Source: Fibrobacterota bacterium
GTDB taxonomy: Bacteria > Fibrobacterota > Fibrobacteria > UBA11236
NCBI GenBank assembly: GCA_019509785.1
Contig: JAEKLQ010000069.1
Span: forward strand, 1 to 64,000
Direction: 5' to 3'
Length of the DNA stretch: 64,000 nucleotides
How positions within the stretch are numbered: the stretch's first letter is position 1; every line of letters begins with the position of its first letter. Of this stretch, positions 1-8,850 are shown in pieces. A program made the translations under genes and the position numbers. The notes under the pieces are model-generated. The model was not told the DNA's origin and searched no databases. It saw only the letters and a list, made by a program, of their open reading frames with translations.

Positions 1-628
1 GGAACTCCCCCTGCTGAACCACGGTGGTGTCCTTGCCGTTGAAACTGATCCCTTCCATCACCGGATGGGTTTTCATGGCGGCCGGGACGAATATCGGCGC
101 GCTCACGTCGGTGCGCGAGGATTCGCCCGTATAAATGCAGGGATGCCAGGTGCTATAGAACCAGGGCCAATTCGTCGATTGGCGCGAATCCCCGGATGAA
201 TGCATGACGAACGCGCCGTTCCCCCCGACTTCCACGAAATCCTGGACCGCTTTTTCGCCCTTGAACGACCCCGACTGCGCGATGCTGGAAATGAAGTTGG
301 CGAAGAAGACCTGGTAGCCGCCCAGCTTGGCCGCGGTGACATCATCACCGTTGGTGGCAACATCCACCGTCCAGCCTTCGGCCGTGCCGATGCGCTTCAG
401 GGTGGACTCCAGGTTGGGAGACCCGACAGTATGGTTGAAGCCGTAAGTGAAGCTGCCGATCAGAATGGCCTTCAGCCTGGACTTGAGCAAGTAGGACTTG
501 CCATTTGCCGTAATGGTCCGCTCCTTAGCCAAAGGCGTAGTCTGCGCCATCGCCGTCCCTGTGGCCGCGACCACCAATGCGGACGCGAGGACGAAGCGCC
601 CTATCCTTTTAATTTCCTTGCTTGCCAT
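1..628 (-). CDS. ThuA-like secreted protein, C-terminus outside the window
   Basis: The reading frame starts at 628 behind a near-perfect ribosome binding site (AAGGAGG, five bases before ATG) and runs off the left edge, so only the first 209 residues are visible. Residues 1-28 form a signal peptide ending in A-M-A. The mature part begins with a K-A-I-L-I-G-S-F-T-Y-G-F-N-H stretch, followed by a region with alternating hydrophobic strands (QVFFANF, FVEVGGNGAFVMHSS) typical of the class-I glutamine-amidotransferase-like ThuA fold. ThuA domains are linked to carbohydrate use and are often fused to sugar-binding domains, but the exact reaction is unknown. The gene lies 19 bp after the outer-membrane protein at 648-2153 on the same strand, so it is probably co-transcribed. 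The family call rests on the fold-like pattern and is moderately sure. Confidence 0.6.
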   Translation of the reverse strand, partial: MASKEIKRIGRFVLASALVVAATGTAMAQTTPLAKERTITANGKSYLLKSRLKAILIGSFTYGFNHTVGSPNLESTLKRIGTAEGWTVDVATNGDDVTAAKLGGYQVFFANFISSIAQSGSFKGEKAVQDFVEVGGNGAFVMHSSGDSRQSTNWPWFYSTWHPCIYTGESSRTDVSAPIFVPAAMKTHPVMEGISFNGKDTTVVQQGEF

Positions 629-647
629 CAAACCCTCCTTAAACCCC

Positions 648-2153
648 TTACATTGCCCATTGGAACTGGAATAGGTAGTACCAACCCGATTTGGTATGGG
701 TGACCGGCGTGAACGAAGGCCCCGCGTTCACGTCCTGTATCCGGAAATGATCATTCGCCGCCTGAACGAATAAATCCAACCCCGCATAGAGGTTTCTCCG
801 CAAATACACCGACCACTTCACATCATCCTCGGAGTACAAACCCGCATCCCGATTTCTCGCATACAACGCCGGATTCCCCGCAGGGAATGCCGGCTGCGGA
901 AGGCTATTAACATATTGCTGCATGCTGTTTTCCGGGTACGGATTTTTGAAGTATTCCATCTGCACCGAGGCCAGGCTCAATAAGCCAAAGGTGGGAATAT
1001 GCATCCCGAGCATGAGCGGGATGCGCTGATTGATATTTTCGTAGAAATAGGGCTGGTTCTGCACGCCCAAGACGGCGGCTTCGGCGAAGATCTTGAAGGG
1101 TCCGACGGATTGCGCGTCCAGCCCGAGTAGGGCATCGAAGTCCACCGAAGCGCGCGCCATCAGTTCAATCGCCTTGAAGGTTAATTTCTCCGTTTTCCTG
1201 GGTCGCAAGGTATCTCCGGCCTGGGTCACGAAAAAACTACCGCGGCTATCCTGGCCCGTTTTCACCAAGGGCGTTCCGGCTTCATCGGTGTAATTTCCGA
1301 TGAAGCCTTCCATATCCTTCAAGGTTCCGCCCGCGAAACCAAGCTGGTCCCGTTGGGCGACCGTATCGTGGATGGCCGGGATGGCGGGGAAATTATCGAT
1401 CTCGACATACCGGTTGGCAGCGCGCCCGGGAGTGGTCGTGCTGGGCTTCACGGGCAAAAACCGATGCAAGGAGAAGCCCGCGCCGAATTCGAACGCCTGT
1501 CCGGCTTTGAAGGTCGCCACGTACGAAGGCGAGAAGTCGAAAATGGGTACTTCATTGAATTCGCTGAAGATGACCAGATCCTGCCGGAGCTTTCCGTCCA
1601 GCAAATCCCAGGTGACCTTGGTACCCATGGATTTGTACTTGTTGTCGTTCATCCACACCCAGCCGCCCGAGCCGGCCGTACGGACCAGGCCCGGATAGGC
1701 CTCGCTCCGGAGAAGATATTCGCCCAGGTTCATGGCATCAGGATTGTAATCGTATCCGAAAAACCCGAATTTCCAATTCAGGTTCTTCTGGAAATCGTAC
1801 TGTACCGAGGCCTCCGAAATGCCCGGGCCGAATTGGATACGGGTGCTGGCGGGATTCGAGGTTTCCGGAATGGGCTTCCAGAACAGGCCGCCCACTCCGA
1901 TGTTCACATGCAGGCGATCTTTCAAGGTACCGGAATAGGTCAGCGCAATGCCGTCACGATTCAGAAAGGCGCCGTCCAGCCCCAGGGCCGGGCGCGCTCC
2001 ATCGTCCGTGACGAAGGAACCTTTCACGACCTGCCCAACGTCTACGAAGCCCATCACGGAAATCTTCCGGGTGATGTCGGAAGGGTTCGGCTCTTCACCA
2101 TGGGCGCCGGCCACGAGCAAGGCTACGCATAAAGGCCAAAGGTTCGCCTTCAT
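648..2153 (-). CDS. Outer-membrane protein, second of two tandem paralogues
   Basis: The product has a signal peptide (MKANLWPLCVALLVAGAHG) and then about 480 residues with alternating amphipathic strands, ending in an aromatic C-terminus (LFQFQWAM), as expected for an outer-membrane beta-barrel. It is a clear paralogue of the protein at 2201-3880: both share a GY/GFVDxGQxVKG opening, a KFGPGISEAS-type motif, an AMNLGEYLLRSEAYP-type motif and a similar C-terminal third. I chose ATG 2153, which has GGGAG upstream and gives a normal signal peptide. An in-frame ATG at 2204 overlaps the upstream stop as ATGA and would add 17 residues, so translational coupling is possible. Function is not recognised; a porin or substrate-binding barrel is likely. 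Confidence 0.7.
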   Translation of the reverse strand: MKANLWPLCVALLVAGAHGEEPNPSDITRKISVMGFVDVGQVVKGSFVTDDGARPALGLDGAFLNRDGIALTYSGTLKDRLHVNIGVGGLFWKPIPETSNPASTRIQFGPGISEASVQYDFQKNLNWKFGFFGYDYNPDAMNLGEYLLRSEAYPGLVRTAGSGGWVWMNDNKYKSMGTKVTWDLLDGKLRQDLVIFSEFNEVPIFDFSPSYVATFKAGQAFEFGAGFSLHRFLPVKPSTTTPGRAANRYVEIDNFPAIPAIHDTVAQRDQLGFAGGTLKDMEGFIGNYTDEAGTPLVKTGQDSRGSFFVTQAGDTLRPRKTEKLTFKAIELMARASVDFDALLGLDAQSVGPFKIFAEAAVLGVQNQPYFYENINQRIPLMLGMHIPTFGLLSLASVQMEYFKNPYPENSMQQYVNSLPQPAFPAGNPALYARNRDAGLYSEDDVKWSVYLRRNLYAGLDLFVQAANDHFRIQDVNAGPSFTPVTHTKSGWYYLFQFQWAM

Positions 2154-2200
2154 ATTCCGCGCTCCCGCGGCTGCCATACCTGATTCATGCGTGTTGCTCC

Positions 2201-3880
2201 TCATAGCGCCCATTCCAAATGGGCCATGAAATACCATTGATCCTTCTTCGCCGTTTGCGGGTATGACGAAGGCAGGATTCCGGCGACATCGAAATTCTTG
2301 AGCCGCATATGATCATTGGCGACTTGAACCTTGGCCTTAAGGCCGGGGGTCAAGGTACGGACGGCATGCACGCTCCATTTCCAATCATCGCCATGGATAG
2401 CGGTTGGCTGGAAGCGAGGAGCGTCGTAGGCCCCTTGCGGCAGGTCCGGAAGGGGCATGCTCGGCCCCACCAGGGATTCATTCAGGTTGATGCTGAGCTC
2501 TTGCTGGCTGTCCTGATAGGGATTGGAGAGATATTCCGTTTCCACCGCGAGGAGATCCAAGAGGCCGAAGGTAGGCACGTGCAAGCCGACCATCACCGGC
2601 ATCCGCTGCAAGCGGTTTTCATAGTACACGGGCTGGTTCTTGACCCCGAGCAAGGCGATCTCGGAATACAGCTTGAAGGGTCCCGTGGTCGCGCTCACCC
2701 CGAGCATTTCCCCGATATCCAGTTCCACGTGGCCCATGACATTGACGGCCGAACGCGTCAATTCCTCGGAACGGGTGATTTGGGCTGCTTGTTCGGACGC
2801 GGGGTCGGAGACGACATTGCCGTTGGCATCGGTTTGGACGACCATCCCGGATGTATCGTAATAGGACACGCAAGTCTGGGTCTGACCGTCATAGCAATCG
2901 CTGCCGTCGGACCATTTCGTGTTCATCAGGAAGCGCTGGATGCCTGAACGCGCGCCGGCGGGGCTGCCGTCTTGGATCATATCCACTTTCGTGACCTGCG
3001 CCCCGGTTTTGCCTCCAAGCAAGGTGCTCTGATCGAGGGCGGCGCCCCCACGCCAAACCGCGAAGGTATCCGCGCTGGCAAGCTGGCCGCTCCCATTGGT
3101 ATAGGTATAATGGACCCGGGCCTGGTTTTGGACCTCTGGGAAGTTCGCTACCGTTACGTATCGGGTGGCCGTAAGAGCGCTGCGCGCTTCGGCCTTATTC
3201 CCGAAATAAGCGCGATTGTTTGAAATCCAACGGCGCAAGGCAATCCCGCCCCCCAATTCCAATCCTTTGGCCGGACGCCATGCGAAAAGGTAGGCCGGCG
3301 TAATGTCCCACAGAGGGGCATTCTCAAACTCAAGAAATAGTCCCAGCTCATGCCGGAAGGCGCCGCCGAAATGGGTGCCCATGAGACGCACGCCGAGTAC
3401 CCGGGTATAGGCACTATCCACCCATTGCCATCCGCCCGTCGTGATGTAGGTAGGATAGGATTCCGAGCGCACCAGGTATTCACCCAGGTTCATGGCCGGA
3501 GAAGAATACTTGAGGGGGAAATATCCCCCTTCCACCGCAAAGCTCGACCCGAAACGGAGTTTGGTAGAGGCCTCGTTGATACCCGGCCCGAACTTGATGA
3601 AGTTTTGCCAGAAATCCCCTTCCGGAAAGGAATTCCAGAAAATGCCGCCGACGGTAATCCGCAAGGAAAGCCGTCCCCCTACGGTATCGCTCACTGTCAG
3701 GTTCGCGCCCAGGCGGTTCAGGTAGGTATCCTCAACCGGGACGCCCCCGGCATTGCCCTTAACGAGCTGCCCTATGTCGGTGTAGCCTTGTCCTTGTAGT
3801 TTGTCGATGGAGATGTCCGCCATAGCCGTTCCCGCCCACAGGGCCATGAACAACCAGGCGCATCCACTTTTACGAACCAT
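2201..3880 (-). CDS. Outer-membrane protein, first of two tandem paralogues
   Basis: This 559-residue protein has a signal peptide (residues 1-21, ending A-M-A) and a long beta-rich region closing with an aromatic C-terminus (FMAHLEWAL), which suggests an outer-membrane barrel. It is paralogous along its length to the next gene downstream, with an internal segment around residues 270-380 that the shorter paralogue lacks or has reduced. The start at 3880 is supported by GGAG eight bases upstream. It is the first gene of an apparent three-gene unit with the second paralogue and the ThuA-like gene. I do not recognise a named family, and substrate is unknown. Confidence 0.7.
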   Translation of the reverse strand: MVRKSGCAWLFMALWAGTAMADISIDKLQGQGYTDIGQLVKGNAGGVPVEDTYLNRLGANLTVSDTVGGRLSLRITVGGIFWNSFPEGDFWQNFIKFGPGINEASTKLRFGSSFAVEGGYFPLKYSSPAMNLGEYLVRSESYPTYITTGGWQWVDSAYTRVLGVRLMGTHFGGAFRHELGLFLEFENAPLWDITPAYLFAWRPAKGLELGGGIALRRWISNNRAYFGNKAEARSALTATRYVTVANFPEVQNQARVHYTYTNGSGQLASADTFAVWRGGAALDQSTLLGGKTGAQVTKVDMIQDGSPAGARSGIQRFLMNTKWSDGSDCYDGQTQTCVSYYDTSGMVVQTDANGNVVSDPASEQAAQITRSEELTRSAVNVMGHVELDIGEMLGVSATTGPFKLYSEIALLGVKNQPVYYENRLQRMPVMVGLHVPTFGLLDLLAVETEYLSNPYQDSQQELSINLNESLVGPSMPLPDLPQGAYDAPRFQPTAIHGDDWKWSVHAVRTLTPGLKAKVQVANDHMRLKNFDVAGILPSSYPQTAKKDQWYFMAHLEWAL

Positions 3881-3930
3881 CAGGTGATCTCCGCTCGCGA
3901 CAATAGTAATCGCTCGCGCAAAAATGGAAA

Positions 3931-3952
3931 GGGCGCGGCATTTACCGCGTCC
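3931..3952. promoter_or_regulatory. Hairpin in the divergent intergenic region 3881-4115
   Basis: An 8-bp stem (GGGCGCGG with CCGCGTCC, one G-U pair) encloses the loop CATTTA. It sits between the divergently transcribed genes starting at 3880 and about 4116, with a short CGCTCGCG direct repeat just left of it. It could be an operator or a leader structure. Nothing else was found in this 235-bp gap. Confidence 0.3.
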
Positions 3953-4115
3953 GGAGAAAACTTAAAGCTGAAAAGACTAAAATAGTGAAGGCCTCCCGCC
4001 AACTTCGTTGCCCTATGTGGTTCCCATGCTTTTACGCGTGAGAGAGGGGGAAGGCGATTAATCCGGAGATCCCAGGCCGAAGCGCGGCTTTGCTTGTACC
4101 TTTGTGCATAACTCC

Positions 4116-5867
4116 ATGAATGCCAATGCCTTCAACGTTTCGCGGCCTTCGCCCTGGATCGTTTCAGCGAAATGGGACTTGCCCTTGTTCGTGCTCGCTC
4201 CTTTGTGGATTCTGCCCCTGGGTTTCGCCCTGATAAACCGGATATCGGTGGATACCGTCGGCCTCTATGTGCTGGGCATAGGGGGCTTTGGACATCATTT
4301 GCCCGGATTCATCCGGGCCTATATGGACCCGGGTTTGTTCCGAAGATTCAGGTTGCGATTCACGGTGGTACCCGCGGCCCTATTGCTCTTGGCGGCTGGT
4401 TTCGGCCGGCTGGATCTGAACGCCTTGGTCTGCGCCACCGTGATGTGGGGGGTTTGGCATGGCGCGATGCAAGTGAACGGGTTCCTGCGTATCTATGACT
4501 CCAAGGTAAACTCCGTCTCTCCTATCACGGCTCGTCTTGACTGGCTGATGTGCCTGGCTTGGTTCGGATTGGCGGTTTTCCACTCGCCGGCCAAGGAATT
4601 CTCGCTAGTGTCGCAGTACTATGCCTCCGGCGGACCCCTCATCCCACCGGCGGTCTTGCATTTCATGCGAACGGCGTGGGACCTCGGCACCGCCGGCATT
4701 ACCCTCGTCTTCGCCGCCAACATCTGGCGGCAGTCCAAAGCGGGGTATCGGCCCGCAACCGGAAGCCTGTTGATCGGGATCGTGCTTTGGGAAATTTTCC
4801 ATGATGTGCAATACAACGCCCTGGTCTGGGTATACCAGCGCCGTAGGGTGACGGCGAACATGCGGCCTTCCCGCCTGGAGGCCTGGATATTCGGACCCGG
4901 CGCCCTGGGATTCATCGCCTATGCGGCGGCCATAGCGGCCTACGGATGGATCGGCGTTGCCACATCCTTTAATTCTCTCCAGCAAACCGAATCGACTTTA
5001 CTGAACGGAGCCGCCCCGCCCTGGATCATCCATCTCACCGTCGCATCGGCGCTTTTGCATTTCTATTTCGACGGCTTTATCTGGAAGGTGCGCGAGACCG
5101 AACTACGGCAAGGGCTCGGCCTGGGTAAGGGTGCGCCGCCAACCCCATCCACGCCGGCTTCCGCGCCTCGGGGCCTGGAGTGGCAATGGGCCTTCTTCCT
5201 CTTGCCTGTCCTATGGTTGGGCTTTTCGCAGCATGCCGGCAAAGCCCCTCCCTTTGAATCCCAGGTGGTGAACCTGTCCGAAGGCATCCCCGGCAGTTGG
5301 CTGGCCCATTTCCTGAGCGGCACCTACTTCAAAGGCAGGGCCGAATGGGAGCGGGCGGAAAGCGAGTACCGCGCTACGGTCGCCGCCAATCCCGGCTTGG
5401 CAATCGGCCACCTGTTCCTGGCCGATATCCTTAAGCGCAAAGGCGACGCCTCCGGGGCACTGGATGAGTTCCGCCGCACAACGGAACTCGATCCGTCTTC
5501 CCAGGAAGCACGCATCAATCTGGCCTTCGGCTATCTCCAAGCCGACCGACCCGAAGCCGCCGCGGAACATTTCGCGATCCTGGTAGCGGCGGAACCCGAT
5601 GATCCCGATATGCAATTCGGCCTGGGTTCCGCCTTGGTGCGGGCACACCGTTTCAGCGAGGCACGCCCCCATTTGGAATCCACCTTACGCCTACATCCCG
5701 GGCATTCCGGCGCGCTGAACTACCTTGGGATGATCCAAGACCTTTCCGGCGATCCGGCCGGCGCCGCCGCCTTGTACCGGCAGGCCCTCGCGGCCGATAG
5801 CGGCAACGCATCCGCGCGCGCCAACCTCGCGGCGGTTTTGCCCAAGCTGAACTCCTCCCTCCCTTAA
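4116..5867 (+). CDS. Polytopic membrane protein with C-terminal TPR repeats
   Basis: Residues 1-360 contain about eight hydrophobic segments carrying conserved-looking histidine motifs at membrane boundaries: GFGHHLPGF, WHGAMQ, FHDVQYN and HFYFDGFIW. Such spaced histidines recall membrane di-metal enzymes (desaturase, hydroxylase or carotenoid-cleaving types), but no family was identified. After a further hydrophobic segment near residue 375, residues 410-580 form four or five TPR units (for example AIGHLFLADILKRKGDASGA and the following repeats), a protein-protein interaction scaffold. The start is uncertain: GTG 4104 and ATG 4116 are in frame and neither has a clear ribosome binding site. 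The gene is divergent from the outer-membrane pair and converges on the lipoprotein gene at 5922. Confidence 0.65.
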   Translation: MNANAFNVSRPSPWIVSAKWDLPLFVLAPLWILPLGFALINRISVDTVGLYVLGIGGFGHHLPGFIRAYMDPGLFRRFRLRFTVVPAALLLLAAGFGRLDLNALVCATVMWGVWHGAMQVNGFLRIYDSKVNSVSPITARLDWLMCLAWFGLAVFHSPAKEFSLVSQYYASGGPLIPPAVLHFMRTAWDLGTAGITLVFAANIWRQSKAGYRPATGSLLIGIVLWEIFHDVQYNALVWVYQRRRVTANMRPSRLEAWIFGPGALGFIAYAAAIAAYGWIGVATSFNSLQQTESTLLNGAAPPWIIHLTVASALLHFYFDGFIWKVRETELRQGLGLGKGAPPTPSTPASAPRGLEWQWAFFLLPVLWLGFSQHAGKAPPFESQVVNLSEGIPGSWLAHFLSGTYFKGRAEWERAESEYRATVAANPGLAIGHLFLADILKRKGDASGALDEFRRTTELDPSSQEARINLAFGYLQADRPEAAAEHFAILVAAEPDDPDMQFGLGSALVRAHRFSEARPHLESTLRLHPGHSGALNYLGMIQDLSGDPAGAAALYRQALAADSGNASARANLAAVLPKLNSSLP

Positions 5868-5878
5868 CGGTTCCGGAC

Positions 5879-5902
5879 GGGCCGGAGACGCGGCTTCGGC
5901 CC
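5879..5902. terminator. Hairpin between convergent genes
   Basis: GGGCCGGAG and CTTCGGCCC form a nine-base-pair stem with one mismatch around the loop ACGCGG. It lies between the stop at 5867 (+) and the stop at 5922 (-), the right place for a bidirectional terminator. There is no T-run on either side, so intrinsic activity is uncertain. Confidence 0.4.
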
Positions 5903-5921
5903 ATTGTCCGAAGAAACGATC

Positions 5922-7868
5922 TTATGGAGGATTCAGTTCGATCCAATCCAACGAGGCCGATCCGCCGCCAATCGTAACGCGCAACACATGGTCGCCGGGA
6001 TCGAGCGTCAAGGCGGGCACATCCGCCTCCGTCCAGTCCGACGCCGCCGGCAGGGTGAACGTGGCCGCGGGCGCGGTGGCATGGTCGAGGAACAGATCGA
6101 CCTTGGCCCCCCCGGCGGAGTGGTACCGGAGCTTGGCCGCCAAGACGCCTCCCGCCGAAGTGATGCGATGATCGGTGTAGCCGCTGTCGGCATAGGTGGC
6201 CGACTCGTTACCGGTGGTGGAATCCGCGAACTGGACGGTCACTTTGGACATGGCGGTATAGGCTTCCGCCTCGACCCGGCCCGGAAGCGCGATCGGATGA
6301 TAGGCTCCCGGACGGATCAGGGAGGCGTAGAATTCCGATTGGTAGCCGGCCCAATTATTGGCGGCCAGGGGGATGTCCACGAAATCGAAGGTGATGTCGG
6401 AGGCGGGCTGGACCTCCATGGAGCGGCTCACCTTCACTATGTTGGCGCTTTTCCAAACCGAAGGATTGAACAGGAAAGCCACGGGGGCGATATCGCCGTA
6501 GGGCAGGCTCTTGGCGTTCTGGAATAGGTAGCTGCGAAGGCGCTCGCCCATCAGCGTCGTGGGGATGGAACGGATTTGGGAGGTGTCCGCCTGGCCGCCC
6601 CAGACATAGCCCCGTCCCCATTGCACGAACCTGCATTTGCGGGCCACCAGGTAATTGGCGACCGTATCCTCGGGTTGCATGCTGTAGGTGAAGATGCCCG
6701 CCACGATCATGCGCGGGGCGATGGAAGGATCGGTCAGCCAGGCATTGGCCACCGTGGTGAGGGGGCCGCCCACCACCACCAGCAAAGGCTTTTCGGGCGT
6801 CGCCTTGCGGGCCTCCGCCACGATCAATTCGCTGCCGGCGCTCGGCGAGGGGACGATGTTCTCCAGATACCCGGAGTCGGGCCAGGAGAGCTTGGCCGAG
6901 GCCCCGGGGGTCATATCGGGCAGGTTGACGAAGCCGGCCGCGCGCGCTTCCCACAGTTCCTGGCGCGCCTTCCGCAATTGCGCATCCATGGCGCTCCCGT
7001 AATGGAAATCGCGCGTTACGATGGCGCCGCGCAGGTTGAGGGAGCCCGCCGAAGCTTTGGCCCATACGTATTCGTCATCCGGGCCGTTATCCCATTTCTC
7101 GTTATCGAAGATGACGGGATTGGTCGAATCGAGCCCGTCGATGCGGACCGCGCCGGAATCGGTGCGGAAGGTGAGCTTGGCTTCCTTGGCCAAGACGACC
7201 GAATCGAGCATCGTCCGCTGGCCCGCCGCCACCGGGACTTTGCGGCGGATGGCTTCGCGGCGGAACGGTTGCAGGCTGCTGAAGCGCACGTCGTAAGAGC
7301 CCTTGGGCATGCCGTACAGGATGAAGTTCCCTTCGGGGTCGGCCTGGACCAGCCTTTCCAACCCGTAGACCTGCACGAATCCGGAGGAGTGCGAATCGGT
7401 ATCGGCCGCGATGGAGCCGGCGATGCTTCCGCGCGTCCGCAAGGTATCGGGGATCAGGACCTTGCCTTTGCCCGATTCGGGAAGGAAAAAGTCGGTGACC
7501 GCGCCGCCCGATTCCGTACCGCCTAATTCGACCCGGTAAGTCCCCGAAGGCAAGCGGGCGAAGCCATAGCGTCCCTGGCCATCGGTCACGGTATCGCGCA
7601 CCCCCGGCGCGGCATGCTCGGAGGAAACGAGATCGGTCAGGTAATCCGCGGGACGGAGCTGCACGCGGGCATAGGCCACGGGTTCGCCGTTCTCGTTCAC
7701 GGCCCTCCCGACCACCTTGTCCTCGGTCTCGGTCCCGCCGCCTCTGCCGTCGAGAAGGCAACCGGCAGCCAGGCCAGCAACGCACAACGCCCCGAGCCAG
7801 GCGGATAAACGGATCCGCACAGACCGCCGCGGCCGGCCGCTCGCGCGGGTCCGGGCGCGGCCTGTCAT
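5922..7868 (-). CDS. Lipoprotein with regulatory-like domains, nucleoside-hydrolase-like core and CBM6-like C-terminus
   Basis: A basic leader and hydrophobic stretch end in a lipobox (G-L-A-A-G-C, Cys 37), so the protein is probably lipid-anchored. Residues about 50-110 and 145-205 look like two carboxypeptidase-regulatory/prealbumin-type beta domains (VVGRAVNENGEPVAYARV; a DGQGRYGFARLPSGTYRVEL-type strand set). The core (about 240-500) contains FDNEKWDNGPDDEY and LLVVVGGPLTTVANAWL, which resemble the fold of inosine-uridine nucleoside hydrolases and DUF1593-type proteins. Residues about 525-648 (VEAEAY..., ending LDWIEL) match the layout of CBM6/CBM35 carbohydrate-binding modules. The ATG at 7868 overlaps the stop of the TIGR02147 gene by ATGA. 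Export of a sugar-active enzyme is likely; the reaction is not known. Confidence 0.65.
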   Translation of the reverse strand: MTGRARTRASGRPRRSVRIRLSAWLGALCVAGLAAGCLLDGRGGGTETEDKVVGRAVNENGEPVAYARVQLRPADYLTDLVSSEHAAPGVRDTVTDGQGRYGFARLPSGTYRVELGGTESGGAVTDFFLPESGKGKVLIPDTLRTRGSIAGSIAADTDSHSSGFVQVYGLERLVQADPEGNFILYGMPKGSYDVRFSSLQPFRREAIRRKVPVAAGQRTMLDSVVLAKEAKLTFRTDSGAVRIDGLDSTNPVIFDNEKWDNGPDDEYVWAKASAGSLNLRGAIVTRDFHYGSAMDAQLRKARQELWEARAAGFVNLPDMTPGASAKLSWPDSGYLENIVPSPSAGSELIVAEARKATPEKPLLVVVGGPLTTVANAWLTDPSIAPRMIVAGIFTYSMQPEDTVANYLVARKCRFVQWGRGYVWGGQADTSQIRSIPTTLMGERLRSYLFQNAKSLPYGDIAPVAFLFNPSVWKSANIVKVSRSMEVQPASDITFDFVDIPLAANNWAGYQSEFYASLIRPGAYHPIALPGRVEAEAYTAMSKVTVQFADSTTGNESATYADSGYTDHRITSAGGVLAAKLRYHSAGGAKVDLFLDHATAPAATFTLPAASDWTEADVPALTLDPGDHVLRVTIGGGSASLDWIELNPP

Positions 7869-8746
7869 TCGTCCTTACCCTTCTTCGGAAGGGTGCGCAA
7901 GGGGGCCCGCGCAGCGGCGGGCGCGGCCGGCGGCAAGGCCGAGATCGGGAAGACGTGGAAGTTCATCTGGTACACGCGATCGACGTTCTCCGACTCCTGG
8001 GCCATATCCAAAAGCCGCCGGCGAAAGGCCCGCAGCTCTTCCAACATAGCCTCGTAAGTCGGACCCGACACGCTCATAGTGAGGGTGGAGAAGTTACGGG
8101 TGCCGCCGGGAAGGCTGTCCATCGCGTATTTCGCCAGCTCCATCGCCTGTATTTGGAAGGCCCCTATCAGCGCCTTGCTGATGGCGTCGCCGGCGGAGAT
8201 GGCCGCATCGGTCCTTTCGTAGGTCCCATCGCTCCCTTTGCGGATCAAGCCCAAGCGTTCCAGCAGTTCGACGGACTTGCGCGTTTCCGGTACGGTGATG
8301 GGCGGATTCACCATGGCCGCCAAGGCCCGGAAATCCCCCCGGAAAGGCTTGATGGCGATCAATTCCCGCACCACCGCATGATGCCACTTCTCGAAATACT
8401 CCCACTGATGGGCTTCTACGCTTTTGACGCGCGTACCGCGTAAAGCCAGCAGGCGATCCAAGTACTCCTTCTTCTCCGAGGCTCCCGTCGACTTGTTGAA
8501 AAGCACCAGGGTTTCGAAGTATTCCCTTTCCTTGCGGCCTAGCTTGAACAGTTCCGCGAACTTGAGGACCAGCTTGAGGGAGATGTCCTTCTTGCCGGAA
8601 AGCACGTTGGCGAAAAAGCCGGGGGACGAGAACCCCACTTTACCCGCGATAAAGCGATAAGAAAACTTGGAGTTTTCCTTACGCCGTTCATCGTAGGCAT
8701 CGCGCAGGTAGCGCCGGTAATCGATATACTCAAAAATGTTGGGCAC
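7865..8746 (-). CDS. TIGR02147 family protein
   Basis: This 293-residue protein has the N-terminal signature of TIGR02147, a family first defined from many paralogues in Fibrobacter succinogenes: FEYIDYRRYLRDAYDERR, then a helix-turn-helix-like stretch (GFSSPGFFANVLSGKKDISL) and a KREYFETLVLFNK-type segment. The remainder is helical. The N-terminal part resembles Xre-type DNA-binding domains, so a regulatory role is plausible but unproven. It starts with GTG at 8746 with GGA upstream, has no signal peptide, and its TGA overlaps the start of the downstream lipoprotein, so the two are co-translated. The pairing suggests that it controls or senses the function of that lipoprotein. It is one of the strongest lineage markers in the window. 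Confidence 0.85.
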   Translation of the reverse strand: MPNIFEYIDYRRYLRDAYDERRKENSKFSYRFIAGKVGFSSPGFFANVLSGKKDISLKLVLKFAELFKLGRKEREYFETLVLFNKSTGASEKKEYLDRLLALRGTRVKSVEAHQWEYFEKWHHAVVRELIAIKPFRGDFRALAAMVNPPITVPETRKSVELLERLGLIRKGSDGTYERTDAAISAGDAISKALIGAFQIQAMELAKYAMDSLPGGTRNFSTLTMSVSGPTYEAMLEELRAFRRRLLDMAQESENVDRVYQMNFHVFPISALPPAAPAAARAPLRTLPKKGKDE

Positions 8747-8850
8747 GACGGATTTCCATCCCCAAGTTACCCTTCGGGGGCCGGCCTGGCCCAGGGAAAT
8801 CGGGAAGGGGACGGATGAAACCGTTTACCGAGGGTATACGAAGGGCGTGC

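Noticed and set aside
5904-7526. Long plus-strand frames over the lipoprotein gene
   Set aside because: Gly/Arg/His-rich shadow translations without conserved motifs, opposite a gene with a clear signal and domains.
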